Shown here: positions 11,223 to 22,592 of the stretch, one piece after another
Numbering within the stretch: the first letter of the stretch is position 1
Layout of the letters: every line of letters begins with the position of its first letter
Position numbers and translations under genes: made by a program
NCBI GenBank assembly: GCA_021234155.1
Contig: JAJEKV010000113.1
Location: 186,001-250,000, forward strand
Reading direction: 5' to 3'
Source of the DNA: Isoetes taiwanensis
Taxonomy: Eukaryota; Streptophyta; Lycopodiopsida; Isoetales; Isoetaceae
DNA: 64,000 bases
Notes under the pieces: model-generated
The model's database searches: none
Told to the model about the DNA's origin: nothing
Seen by the model: only the letters and a program-made list of their open reading frames with translations

Positions 11223-12982
11223 CTAACGACCTCGAATCGGATATAATACGATGGCTCTCTTTGACCAGAGATTTAAGGCTTTGGGGTAGCCATCTAACGG
11301 GCGTCGTAGAGGGTGTATAATATAGGGTGGTTGTGAATGATATGCTTGTTGGTATGTGTTGACAATTGAACTTATAGGACAAAATGATTATGGATACATC
11401 GGAGACATGGTGGAAACAGGTATGTATAATCTGCTGAAAATGTACACAAAATGATGTTGTATAGTATAGGGTTGTTGTGAATGATATGCTTGTGGGTATG
11501 TGTTGACAATTGAACTACAGGACAAAATGATAGATAATATGGATATATTCAAGACATGGTGGCGAATAGGTATGTATAATCTGCTAAAAATGTCTACAAA
11601 ATGATGATGTACAGGCACCATGCATAAACCTTCAAACAGCCATGCATAAACAATGATTTTGCTTGTGCACGAGGGGTTGCCCTCCAGTGGCTTGCCAAGA
11701 ACTTATCTTTAATCTGAATAACTTTTCTTGCCTCAAGAAAAGTCATGAATTCAAAAGCGAAGAAGAGCTACAGCATCACGATCATAAAGAAAATTTGAAA
11801 TCTATTACATTAAAAAGAAATAAAATTCTGACATCAACATCCATGCAGTAAACATATTAGAGATATACCCCAGTACAAACACTACAAATATATAGTCTAG
11901 GCCTTATTATAGAAAATATTTGACCAGAGCCCTCCAATATGTATGCTGAAAGGACTTTTCTTATTAACAACAGACAGTCTAAGCATTATTATAGAAAATG
12001 TTGCAGAAAGGGCTTTTCTTATAAGATCTGCAAAACAATGCATCTTCACATGAAACTTTTCATTTCACGACATTTTTTTCCATTGTCCTAACGACCTCGA
12101 ATCGGATATAATACGATGGCTCTCTTTGACTGGAGATTTACGGCTTTGGGGTAGCCATCTAAAGGGCGTCGTAGAGGGTGTATAACTTAGGGTGGTTGTG
12201 AATGATATACTTGTTGGTATGTGTTGACAATTGAACTTATAGGACAAAATGATTATGGATACATCGGAGACATGGTGGAAACAGGTATGTATAATCTGCT
12301 GAAAATGTACACAAAATGATGTTGTATAGTATAGGGTTGTTGTGAATGATATGCTTGTGGGTATGTGTTGACAATTGAACTACAGGACAAAATGATAGAT
12401 GCATATGGATATATTCGAGACATGGTGGCGAATAGGTATGTATAATCTGCTAAAAATGTCTACAAAATGATGATGTACAGGCACCATGCATAAACCCTCA
12501 AACAACCATGCATAAACAATGATTTTGCTTGTGCACGAGGGGTTGCCCTCCAGTGGCTTGCCAAGAACTTATCTTTAATCTGAATAACTTTTCTTGCCTC
12601 AAGAAAAGTCATGAATTCAAAAGCGAAGAAGAGCTACAACATCACGCTCATAAAGAAAATTTGGAATCTATCACATTAAAAAGAACTATTTTATAGAATT
12701 TAAAAGTTCCATGCAGTAAACATATTAGAGATATACCCCAGTACAAACACTAGAAATATATAGTCTAGGCCTTATTATAGAAAATATTTGACCAGAGCCC
12801 TCCAATATGTATGCTGAAAGGACTTTTCTTATTAACAACAGACAGTCTGAGCGTTATTATAGAAAATGTTTGACCAAAGCCCCCCAACATGTGATTTGCA
12901 GAAAGGGCTTTTCTTATGAGATCTGCAAAACAATGCATCTTCACATGAAACTTTTCATTTCACGACATTTTTTTCCATTGTC
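11223..12982 (+). repeat. Tandem duplication, ~865-bp and ~895-bp copies
   Basis: Copy 1 (11223-12087) and copy 2 (12088-12982) both start CTAACGACCTCGAATCGG and end CATTTTTTTCCATTGTC. They are highly similar throughout. Copy 1 lacks about 27 bp present in copy 2 near 12868-12900. Each copy also has an inner imperfect repeat (GTTGTGAATGATATGCTTGT and GTATGTGTTGACAATTGAAC twice, about 140 bp apart). No gene is seen. The frames inside are short and not conserved in kind between the copies. Confidence 0.9.
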
Positions 12983-14159
12983 TATAGATCCATATGACAG
13001 TATTTTCTATTTTATTTCCTTGAAATATTCTAAGAATAATGGTGTGCAACAAGATCAAATAAAAATAGTTGATGATGCTTAATTGTTATAGGATTCCAAA
13101 ATTTCCCCGGCCCTTGTGCATGAGCAGAGCTTTTATTTTCCAGCGAAACAATATCTATGTAGATTAAATCTCCAGGAAGCCTGCAATCACCATGCATGTG
13201 ATCCAAATGACAAGGCAGAGAAATCCTAGCCTATATGTACAAAATATGTTTAGATTAAAATGCTTGTCTTTTTATACCTCATCCCAAAAGTCAAAGGTGA
13301 ACATTCTAGTTGGAATGTACATTCCATATCGTTACTCGCAGAACAATAATAATAATCCACATTTCCTTACCAGCTAAACAATTATTACCTAATTCACATT
13401 AGTTCAAACATTGTCTGGCTCTGTCATTTAACACTGTTTGACGTTGTCAACTGGTTTGATACAATCAAGAACAAGAAGAAAACAACAAGAATTTGGTTGT
13501 CCAGTTTGTTAGATCAATAATTTCATGAAGATATAGCTCTAAATAATGGTGTTGCATGTGCTGCTGAGCAAGATCATGATTGCTCATGGGAACATACTCT
13601 AACATGCCAGAAAAGGATATGTGCCATATTGCACTCTCTATCGGCGATAAGGCGGAAAGTCTCTCTTTTTGCATCTTACTACTACGTTTTAGGAACCTTG
13701 AAAACTAGATGAACCTGTTCTCCAGATTTATATGTTCGCAGTGAAATACTAATTACGACAAGGCATGTGCCCAATTTTAAATCTCTCCAAGAACCTTTGT
13801 AGAACACTAAGGACTCTTGTCTAATTTCTTAGCTCTGTAATTTTACTGTCAAACGGTCTGCCCCTGGCTCATGTTGGAACTACAAGGTGGTACAAATAGT
13901 TAGTTCACAGCATAAACAATCCTCAAACAGTGGCAACTTCCATTTGCTCCTCCAAAATGCAACGGAACAGAAAGTCAAAGTTAGTAACCTTTAGTGTGAG
14001 ACAATCTAACAACTTCAAATGGAAAGCTAAGATCCATGAGTTTACCCATGCAAATTTTTGCATCATTTTTACTTTTTAAATATCATCCTACACACCAGCA
14101 TCAGTATAAATATTTGACATCAACACATATGCAGATGTGCAATATGAGCCTAGATTAGG
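12983..14159. other. Intergenic, no gene seen
   Basis: AT-rich sequence without recognisable coding, RNA or repeat structure. A small minus-strand frame at 13465-13674 has no family resemblance I can name. Confidence 0.4.
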
Positions 14160-14545
14160 CATTTTATTAAAACAATTCCTTCCCAGTTCAATTACAATGC
14201 ATTCTACAAGCATTCAACAAAGTTGTCCACCCCATAAATATCTGTTCCACTAATGGCCAACAAACACTCTGCCACTGTTAGCCATCCTCTATGACCTGAA
14301 GGTCAACCAGTAGTGTGAGTAAAATATGAGTAATGGCTGGTGTCACACCATGATAATTGCCTATAGATGTGAAATGCCAAAGACATCTTCATCAAGTAGC
14401 CCTGAACAGCTGCATGAAATAAGAATATTTACAAAAGATGCATCATTTGGCATATGTTCCAATTGCATCTCATCAAAACATTCTAAAGCAAGAAGACCTT
14501 ATCCATATTGGGCATATCCTGTTATGATTGCAACCAGGGTTTCTA
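14160..14545 (-). pseudogene. PPR (PLS-class) pseudogene fragment
   Basis: Read on the minus strand, 14545-14390 gives a typical PPR pair: AIITGYAQYG, a stop, then LALECFDEMQ, PNDASFVNIL and CSCSGLLDE. Frames then shift, and near 14235 TLLNACRMHCN appears, the phrase that starts the E-type C-terminal region of PLS proteins. The family binds organelle RNA and supports editing or processing. This is only a broken C-terminal portion, with several stops and shifts. Similar relics lie at 45936-46741 and 58340-59110. Confidence 0.6.
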
Positions 14546-15179
14546 CACCCTTGTTTTCATCATCATAAACACCAAGAAATATAGGATCCAAACCTAAGTA
14601 TGAAGGATTTTCTGTCTATTCAATAAGGCAGAGGTCCTAGTGCCTGTTAGAAAAAATGTTTTTCAAAGTCAAAGCATCAATAGAAATGGTCATGGGATGT
14701 TCATTGCTGCACTTTGCTACAACTCTAGTACTATTGAGGAAGAAGCAAAGATGAAGGACTCACAAATCCAAGAAGCGAGTCTGTTTGAGCACGGCCAAAA
14801 AATCCCAATAAAACCTAAAAAGCTAAAAAATACCCCAAAAAACCTAAAAGCTAGCGTAAACATGCATTGAAAACATGTACAACATGAGGTTAAATATGAG
14901 TGGAACTTTTTGCCTTTTTCTTGCATTATTATCGCCTTGTTTTGTATTAGTAATCCTTAGCACTTGGATTATGGAAGATTCTAGAGAATCTACCAAATCC
15001 AAGGTCATTCCGGCAGTGGAATTTTTTTTTATATTTTCCATATGAATTTGGACCGAAGGTTTTTCCCTTTTGGACTCCACATTTTTTTCCCGATGATCAG
15101 AAACTCATTTTGCCCTACTCTCTCGCTCTCTTTTTCTAAAGACTATTGTTTTTTTTATTGATGAGCTTCTTTTTAAGAA

Positions 15180-15563
15180 TCCAAACTTTGTTTGTTTGTT
15201 TGTTTGTTTGTGATGTCTCTGACACTCTCAGATTGACCACATGAGCCAACGAGAACCAAGCTGAAATGCCTTTTGCTTAGCTGGGGGCCATGCAGTAGTG
15301 TAGGACACCAAGAGAACACATTGGCTATCGAGTGCACTGTTAAATAGACCGTATAGTCGATCGTGCTAGTTGGACTTTTGATCACGCTCAATAGTCTCAA
15401 TGTCTGAAAGACAGAGTGGGCAGATTGCAAAGGTGCCAAGATCATAGCGATGCCTCAAGGCATTAACATGTAGGCACCTATAGATAACCTGCCACCAAAA
15501 CACAGACATTTTGGGATGAAGCAACTTATCCCAAAACCAACGGCATGTGCAAATCCAATTAAC
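15180..15563 (-). mobile_element. LINE 3' fragment (zf-RVT domain)
   Basis: The minus-strand frame 15569-15366 reads CRWFWDKLLHPKMSVFWWQ, then RCLHVNALRHR and CPLCLSDIETIE. The order W.KLL.PK...FWW, Leu/His residues, then CPLC...E.IEH is the reverse-transcriptase zinc-binding (zf-RVT) domain found after the RT of plant LINEs. Only this tail is visible; RT and endonuclease are absent. It abuts the terminal motif at 15564. Confidence 0.6.
15187..15211 (+). repeat. (TTTG)n microsatellite
   Basis: About six perfect TTTG units. Confidence 0.9.
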
Positions 15564-15583
15564 CATCATCCAATTAAATTGGG
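15564..15583 (-). repeat. Terminal motif, copy 3 (minus)
   Basis: The reverse complement is CCCAATTTAATTGGATGATG, followed by GTTAATTGGATTTGCA. That extension is shared with the copy at 29149. Confidence 0.6.
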
Positions 15584-16712
15584 ATTATGTCAACTCCAAA
15601 ATCACACCAACCTGCTATTGTCTTCTAGGGGGTTTTTGTTTTTTTTTAATCTTTTTTTTTGGACTTCAAAAATAACATAAGGTTGCGATTCACGGTGACT
15701 TTCCATATCTTAATTGAAATATGCAAAAAATGAAGAGCAAGTTGCTAACATAGATGAGATCAAAATTGCTTGCTCGATAGATGATAATATTAGGTTTGAT
15801 AATAACAGTTGCATTATTTATGCGAGGCAATTCCGGACTTCGAAATTATCGATATATGGCACAAATATCATACAAAAATATCATATATTCCAATAAAACA
15901 TTAAGGGATCAATCCATTTTTTCCAATGATTTAACAAGGTGTGGTTCCATGTCACCGTTCTATCCAGTTAAGGTATGAATCTAACACTTCACCCACCGTC
16001 ATCCCCATAGCCAAATTATGCATAATAGACACAAACTTCACCGTAAAAATCATCATTCGCAAAAGTTTTTTGGATCGTAAGATGGTGGATTCGGGGCACT
16101 GCGTTTGATTGTAGAAGCATTTGAGAGCATCATCATCCACTATGATTATATCATCCTTATTCTCGATACCAAGTTCATCCATCATGTTACTCAAGTGTTT
16201 GATGAAGATAGGCTTGCCTGTTGGATCCTTGAGATTAGTGAACTTCACACATTTGTTCTGATCCCAAAAGGTCAACCAATGTCTACGCATTTCCCCGGTG
16301 CCTCCAAAGTATTCCTTGATGTTCCTTAGTTCCATGGATGACCAAATACCAACTCGAAATAACTTGAATGCCTCATCTAGCATCTCCTTCAAGTGCGGCC
16401 GCGGATAGATCCACTTGGTGTTTGATTCTACTGGTGTCTGATGAAACTGATCTCTAGCCACTTTATTTTTCGGAAAAGTCTTGCAAAGGACTCCGTTTAG
16501 GTCGAACACCACAACCTTCTTAGAAACGCCAATGGAAGGCGAAACATCAAACATGTATCCGGGTCAGCAAGATACGATAACACAAACAATACAAACGGCG
16601 CCAAGCGTGATTTTGAGATAGTCAATCAAATCGGCAAGGCCGGCGTGATTTAGTTTGACAACGAAAAATAATCAAAAACACGCTGGCGATTTAATTCAAA
16701 GGTAATACAAAT
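15566..16712 (-). repeat. FCP1-like repeat unit, copy B (inverted relative to 949-2069)
   Basis: On the minus strand this stretch reproduces copy A from ATTTGTATTACCTTTGAATT (16712 downward) to the terminal motif at 15583-15564. Differences are scattered substitutions and small indels, so the duplication is not recent. The two arms face each other across about 13.5 kb. Copy B is joined upstream to the orphan gene at 16712-18782; copy A is not. Confidence 0.75.
15952..16554 (-). pseudogene. FCP1/NLI-type phosphatase-like protein, copy B
   Basis: The frame runs about 200 codons from MFDVS (ATG at 16554). It carries VVVFDLNGVLCKTF (residues about 14-27), the HAD motif I region; the usual DxD is DxN here, so the second catalytic acid is missing. 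It continues with YPRPHLKEMLDEAF, FRVGIWSSM (motif II), WDQNKCVKF and IIVDDDALKCFYNQTQ (motif III). After NQTQ the reading is out of register with the expected NPPSYDPK segment, then returns to KFVSIMHNLAMGMTVGEVLDS. Members dephosphorylate Ser/Thr or act as Tim50-like subunits. The DxN change and the shifted patch suggest a pseudoenzyme or decayed copy. Its context is the repeat unit that ends at 15564, suggesting a captured host gene. Confidence 0.65.
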
Positions 16713-18782
16713 TAAATCACGCGTGGCGCGATTTCGTGGGCAAGGCCATACCTATCATCTTCAGTTTCGCTGCCATCGTCGGCGTCATTCTCCCCTTCGC
16801 CACCCTTAATCTTCGTCTTCTTCTGACTATTAGAATTGTTATTTTCTATTAGTTCCGCTGCGTCCTTCACAACTGACATTATTTTACTATTGATTTGGCA
16901 AACCTGTGAATCACTAGAGCCGCCTTGATTGCCTTCAGTTTCGGTTTCCCTGTCAATTATTTCATTGTTAACCTGTGAATCTACTCTATTGTTGCTTGCA
17001 TCACTCGCAATGTGGGCAAAGATATTCCCTAAGTTCGCCGCCATCCGCAAGACTTTGAGCAGCCAGTTTAGCAGCTATTTGTTCATTATTGCTTTCCTTA
17101 TCAGGCTGCGGATTACTAGGTCCCTCACCAGAAGCAACGTCCACTTTCGAATTGGACAAGTCTACGAGACTTTTGATTGCTGATAATTTCAGGTTGCCAT
17201 AAGGGCCTTTAGGAGATTTGGCAAGCACATGCATGAGGAATGGTTCAAGAAAGTCTTTGGCCTGCCCATCACTCACAAAGCAGTGACATCTTCTTGCACC
17301 CATAAGAGCCTCTCGGGCAATATAACCTCCAACATGAAGCTCCAAGCAGGTTGTATCAATTGGAGCAAATGCCTCGATGAGGTAAGCAGCCATAGACGGG
17401 GGAAATCCATTTTTATTTAAGGGGCCCTTCTCCTTAGTTTGTAGCTCGTACTTGATTTCCCCACTTAGGAGGGGGTCCCGATCCTCATCCTCTTCTGACT
17501 CATCCTGTTCTGACTGATCCTGATCCGTATGAAAGAATATAGTTCTTAAGTCTGGATCATCTAGAAGAAAACATTCCCATGCACTGCTATTGTCACCCTT
17601 GGCCTTAGCAATATCATATTCCTCGTCTGACAGCATGGATATCATAATAAAGATCACATGTGCCATCTTCCCATTATCCTTAACATCATATATTAGGCAT
17701 CCCTCCCTAATAACTTTGAGGCACTCCAGATCATGAGCAGCGGATAGTGCATGCAGATGTGACTCACCTGAAGGACAAACGATGACAATAGTGAAGGACC
17801 TCTCAGTTGTCAATCCTATACAGCTGGTAAAGAAGCTGTTGTAGTCCTTCTGGTTCATGCCCATATCTCCTCTCCCACCCCTGCTGTCCAACACAAAGAG
17901 TGATATATTTTTAAGGCCAGAAGTTGATTCTGGCAAGAGACCTTTGTACCCAATGGAGACTGAATACTGGACAGCGTCGTCTTCTCCAGTAATCTTCTTC
18001 ACAAGGGCCACTTTTCTTCTCAACTCGGCCAGTACCTTAGGGGGTAGAGTCTCCTTATGTTTTGTATTTTTAGCCTTCCAATTCTTTAGGAAGTCCTTTG
18101 ACCAGAATACAAACTTCTTGATGTCATCATTCTTGACCTTGTATTTGTCCACAATCCAATTTTAGGATAATGCCACATCCCCCGATAGCCTTTGTAACTC
18201 AGCTCCTACAGCTGACTTCATTGTACGTACATCCTTTACATGGCTGCAGCACTCAACGAAGGACATCCTATCCTTGGTGAAAGCACCCTTCTTGTATAAG
18301 ACTTCCTTCTTTAAGCACTGGTCTAAAACCCAAATGGTCTCAGCGTCGTCTAGCCCCTGAGTCTTTCTCATCTCTGTCACATTCAAGTCAAAGATGCTTA
18401 CATCAATAGGGAGGCACCCTACCCATAGTATCGGCAGCTTCCTTTGTGCATAAAGCGTCCCGAATTCATTCCACTTTTGCCATCTTGCATCCTTACAAAA
18501 CACAATCTTATCTGATGCGGTTGGGCCTGACACGCTAGATGAGCTTTGAAAAAGGATCTGCAATGTCATCACCACCTTTTTCTTTGATTTTCTTGCGGTT
18601 TTCTTCTTCTCACGTATAATTGTATGCGACGAGTCCGCTCCGGCAACTTGAAAGCCTCGGACTTTGACCATACATGCGGTGGGTAATGGGCAGCCATATT
18701 CCACCCCTTGTTGGCCAGTGGCGGGCGCCGGTTGCTCCACGTATGGGCGCCAAAAGTACGGGCATTGAATGAATCGAGACAA
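16712..18782 (-). pseudogene. Orphan protein, distant DNA-methyltransferase-like features, one in-frame stop
   Basis: From ATG at 18782 one frame runs to 17001, about 590 codons, broken only by TAA at 18164-18162 between ALS and NWIVDKYKV. A one-base shift near 17045 then leads into a hydrophilic tail (to 16712) rich in Asn, Ser and Glu. Features in order: a basic KKKTARKSKKK patch; DVSIFDLNVTEM; an alpha-rich middle; SLFVLDSRGGRGDMGMN followed by YNSFF; an acidic QSEQDESEEDEDRDP run; then CLELHVGGYIAREALMGARR and CHCFVSDG. The last block has the outline of a SAM-binding motif I of amino-methyltransferases (DpF.GsGt..A...gR), and VLDSRG sits where DPPY would be in the beta-class order. The catalytic DPPY is absent, so function is uncertain. 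Its neighbours are the palindromic array upstream and the FCP1-like unit downstream. I cannot name the family. Confidence 0.45.
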
Positions 18783-18784
18783 AA

Positions 18785-19095
18785 AAACATGCCGGGCGCG
18801 ATTTCAATAGAAAAGATCAACCTCAAAGCACGCCTGGCGTGAAATGAATTAAATGCAATTCACGCCAGACGTGCTTTCGAATCGGTTGAATTCACGCCAG
18901 GCGTTATTTCAAATGAATTGAAATCACGCCAAGTGTGCTTTCAAATCAAATCAATTCATGCCCGGTGCTTTAACATTTCACCGCGGCACGAACTGGTTTG
19001 ATTTGATTGCACGCCTGGCGTGATTTGGTTTCATTACAGGAAAACACGCCTGGCGTGAATTGGTTTCATTTGAATGAACGCCTGGCGTGAATATG
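18785..19095. repeat. Array of CACGCC..GGCGTG palindromes
   Basis: About eight copies of a near-palindromic 13-mer (CACGCCTGGCGTG and variants such as CACGCCAGACGTG and CACGCCAAGTGTG) alternate with AATTNGNTTNAAT-like spacers at roughly 30-40 bp intervals. The array begins right upstream of the orphan gene (minus strand). The same motif occurs singly near 1044, 7462, 7556, 16600, 16725, 20330, 20362, 22637 and in the modules at 23.2 and 25.7 kb. It looks like a repeated protein-binding site or a minisatellite of the element family. Confidence 0.75.
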
Positions 19096-19139
19096 AAAGT
19101 GCTAACATCCTAACACAGTTAGTTACCTTTTGTATAGAA

Positions 19140-20270
19140 ATGTCTTCCCCATTTCATTCAAAGTTGCACTAATCTCGGCCAAATCTGCGGTGAAGTATTG
19201 GCATCCAAGATCACGACACCTCCTATCGCATAGTGATTGTAGAGCGGCGTTTTAGCCTGTTTTGTTACGCTTTTGTCGATGAGGGGCCTTACGTTGCCTC
19301 AACGAGAATCTTTTACCCGTCGATGACGGCAATTTAATGTGTTCCTTTAACATTCGTCCTCGAAGTTCGCACTCAAAGCGGGCTTGTTCGAGATCATATC
19401 CCAAGGTAACACATCCGTTGCATAGGCATTTGACCGATTACTAATCATGCTCAACAATCTCCATGGCATGTCTTTGGATCATATCTTACGCTAACATAAA
19501 TGGAGCTTGGTGAGCGGATGAGGGACTTCACATGGATCGCAAAAAGTTTCCTTAAGACCCAATGGATAATGGTCGGCCAGTACTTATTCACTTGTTCATG
19601 GCCTCTAGGCTGCGCCACCACGTCTGTTCATTCTCAAAAAGCGAAGCCTCCATGCCTTCGACAAGCTGTAGGTTGAACATCCTTCCCTAGATCTAGGACC
19701 CTCTTAGAAGCTTTCAAGTCAGCTAATTCCCTAACTTCTTTGCAAATAGTGACTTGGTGTCGGTTTAGTGAACATGCCTCTACGCGCAATTTTGTAACCC
19801 CTTAGCAAATAGATATTGGCGTAAGCGCTACATTGGTTGGCCAACCATACTTAAAACATGTCTCACCGTTCACATCTGTCTTCATGAGCGTTATCCTTGT
19901 ATCGCGGTAGCTCTCGGTGAGTAAATCACGGAGCGGATCTTTCTTACGCCGTGTAATCTCAAAAGAGCAATTTGCGAGTTGGTGTCATCTTCTTCCTCAC
20001 AAGAGATTAGGATCCCTTGTTTGGTCATCTTATGCGCTTCCTTTTTCCTCGAGAAGAGAGTTAAGTCGAGCTTGCCATTTGTCTTGGCAAGGTCAGCGTA
20101 CCCTTCGGCACCCTCGTCCACTTCCTCTTCGGGGCGGGGTCGGTGGTTGCTATAAGAATCGGCCCTTCATCATCTAAGGTGAGATCATATGGTGCGCATG
20201 CAGGGTGCGTCTACCCTTGACTTCTTGGCGGGATTAGAACCCGAATTATTAGGGGTTTTCTTCCTCTTGG
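19140..20270 (-). pseudogene. Decayed minus-strand coding region, unknown
   Basis: Successive minus-strand frames have coding-like composition but are broken every 30-80 codons. Readable parts include DLTLFSRKKEAHKM, ISCEEEDDTNSQ, LFENEQTWWRSLEAMNK, and ARFECELRGRMLKEHIKL followed by basic residues. I recognise no domain. It follows the palindromic array on the same strand as the orphan gene and may belong to the same element family, lying upstream of it. Confidence 0.35.
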
Positions 20271-20764
20271 CCACTGCAAAAGAAGATGAACATTTTTTAT
20301 AGTACTTTTCAGAACAGGAGATCATGCTTGGCGTGCATTTAAACCTAAATTAGTACAATTCACGCTTGGCGTGTTGGTAGCTCTATTCTTGACCATGCTA
20401 TCGCGTGATTTTGAAACTAAATTAGTTTGCATCCACATTTTAAGCTACATACCCTTTATGAATCCATATTTCACACTATTTAACCTCATTGAACATTGCT
20501 ATCTCCAAGCTGTCTAACACCGCTATATTCTATATATAAAACAGAGCAAAATTATGTTCTACAAAACGGACAATCAGAGCATTAACTGATGGTAATACTT
20601 AAAATTCATGCAAAGCATAATAACTCAAACTCATGCAAAGCATATTAGCGAAGGCAAGGAAATATCTCAAATTCATTGCCAAGCATAATACTCTCCACCA
20701 CGATTGTGATTACGTGGCAAATTAAATACCTTGAATAGGGTTACGTGAATTCCGTGTATTACGA

Positions 20765-21010
20765 TCAACGTCCTCGAAACTTGAGAAGAGGCGGGTTTTG
20801 AGATTCCTCTTCCACCGCTTCCTCACCCGTCGCCTCGACCACCTCTGGTTTTAGAAGACATCTCCGAGTTAAGCCTAGTAAGAGTCGGAAGGTCGCTTCG
20901 GATCTGGCCTTTCGGTACTTTCGAAGAAATAGCTTTTCTACGTAATGCGAGAAATAGCGTTTTCTACCTACCGAGAGAAATTTGAATTTCAAAAGAAAAT
21001 ACAAAATCAC
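20765..21010 (-). CDS. Short basic/acidic frame, unknown
   Basis: An 81-codon frame starts MILYFLLKFKFLSVGRKRYF and ends with VEATGEEAVEEESQNPPLLK. No family is recognised. It may be an exon or remnant of the same decayed gene set. Confidence 0.2.
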   Translation of the reverse strand: MILYFLLKFKFLSVGRKRYFSHYVEKLFLRKYRKARSEATFRLLLGLTRRCLLKPEVVEATGEEAVEEESQNPPLLKFRGR

Positions 21011-21697
21011 GGTTTAAAATATTCTTAACACATACAAATAATAATGGCGAAGACCCGTCCATGCGACTTCTTTCATTAAGTTTTAAAAAACCAATCTACC
21101 CAAAATGTATCCATAAAATTTATCCCTTCTAAAAGCGTAGTTAACCTAATCTTTCTTCTAATTTGAATTTTTCCCGTTTGAGGAGTTTCCATAGCGCTTT
21201 GTGATTTGAGAACTCAAATCAGCTTCTCAAGAATGGCTTCTGAGAATTACGGTACTCATCTCATTCCTATAGCTTGAACATTAATTTCCAATAGTAGGTG
21301 TGCGAATAGCAATTTTACTGCGGTGTCGAAGATGAATGTTTCATGTTAACTACAAATCGAAAAGGAAAGTAGGATTATGCAAGATCGACTCCATCGATCC
21401 ATTTATGCTTGTCATGGAATTCAGCTCGGGGATAAGTATGTCAGGGATTCTGATGATTAGCTTTGCGCTATGGATGAAGCTTTACCTGCTTGAACACCCG
21501 GTGGGGATCACGGTTGGAGAAAGTGTTGGAACATTTGTTGCATGGCCAAGAAACGCTTAAAAAGGTATGTAACATGTATTACATTGTAGAAATATAAAGA
21601 AGTAGACAAAATTTGTTGTATTCATTGGAAAAAGTTTACAATTGTATATAATCTGGATAAAATTTGGATAAACTAGACAAAATCCCGGACTCTTGTT

Positions 21698-22330
21698 TCA
21701 AGCCAGGTCTCTTGAAGTAGGCGGGCTATCGACCTCCATTTTCATAGGCTGGGCATAGTGAGCGTCGGGGTAAAACCCGGCAAAAACACCGGGCTCTAGC
21801 TCCACCTCCCACTTTGCTCCACCTCCACCTCTGCTCCTCCTCCTGCTCCATTGGTTGAACCTCCAATGCATCATTATAAGCGCCCTGCGATAGTGGTTCC
21901 ATTGGTTGAGCCATCTCCATTGCATCGTATACGCTTTGTGGTAGTGGTTGATGTTGGGGCATCCGGGGCATAGAGGCTAACCACTAAGAAGCGACTTCTC
22001 ATTTTGAATCTCGGTGGCGGATCGCGAGATTCACTCTCGATCAATGCATGTCTTTCGCATTCTCGAGTGATTAGATAAGAGGGCCAGCCTCAGATGCGTT
22101 GCAAGGGCCCCGAGCCCGGATCTATCATTGCCACTGCGCTCTGCTTTGCCATCATCATTACTTGATCCAAGTACTCCGGGGTTGCAAAGGCCCCATTTGC
22201 TCCGGCGGGGCCGGTGCTTTCGGGCTGCTGTTCAACGGTTGGAGATTGGAAGCCAGGAGGCTGGGCTGTGATTGCTGGCCCAAATGTAATTCTAATGCAT
22301 CTTCGTCACCAGCAGGGTGATTAATGTAAC
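21698..22330 (-). pseudogene. Pro/Gln-rich coding remnant
   Basis: On the minus strand, 22320-22110 reads TAQPPGFQSPTVEQQPESTG and ATPEYLDQVMMMAKQSAVAM, then stops. 21971-21726 reads MPRMPQHQPLPQSVYDAMEM, AQPMEPLSQGAYNDALEVQ and PMEQEEEQRW. The internal near-repeat QPMEPLSQGAYNDALEVQPME and the Pro/Gln/Met composition look like a disordered tail. No domain is recognised. Confidence 0.3.
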
Positions 22331-22456
22331 TTAGCATCTATCAATAGGATTTATAAACAGAAACTAAAACTTAGAAACTAAGAACCGCGTGTTTAAGCGT
22401 AAAAAAGTTGAAAGTAGGGATAGGAAAAACTATACTGCTTCGGCGTGCATTCGTGA

Positions 22457-22592
22457 GAGAGGAGGAAAAAAAACATGTCTGATAGATAAGTAAATAGATA
22501 AAGGCCGGGGCAATTATTTACGCGGCTTAAATAATTGCACGGCCTTTATCTATTTAATCTATCTATCTGTCTTTTTTCTCCCTCTTCTGAAG
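22457..22592. repeat. Strong hairpin (inverted repeat) with 6-nt loop
   Basis: The left arm AAATAGATAAAGGCC (22492-22506), then GCAATTATTTA (22510-22520), faces TAAATAATTGC (22528-22538) and GGCCTTTATCTATTT (22541-22555) across CGCGGC. Pairing extends outward with GATAGATA and GAGGAAAAAA on the left against TATCTATC and TTTTTTCTCC on the right, to about 60 bp per arm. It could be a tiny MITE, a cruciform or a small-RNA precursor. Confidence 0.85.

Noticed and set aside
15566-19095. An integrated giant-virus segment (FCP1-like and methyltransferase-like genes with common promoters)
   Set aside because: No capsid, polymerase, ATPase or other core viral gene is present, and the FCP1-like unit behaves like a genomic repeat. 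The idea is not supported here.
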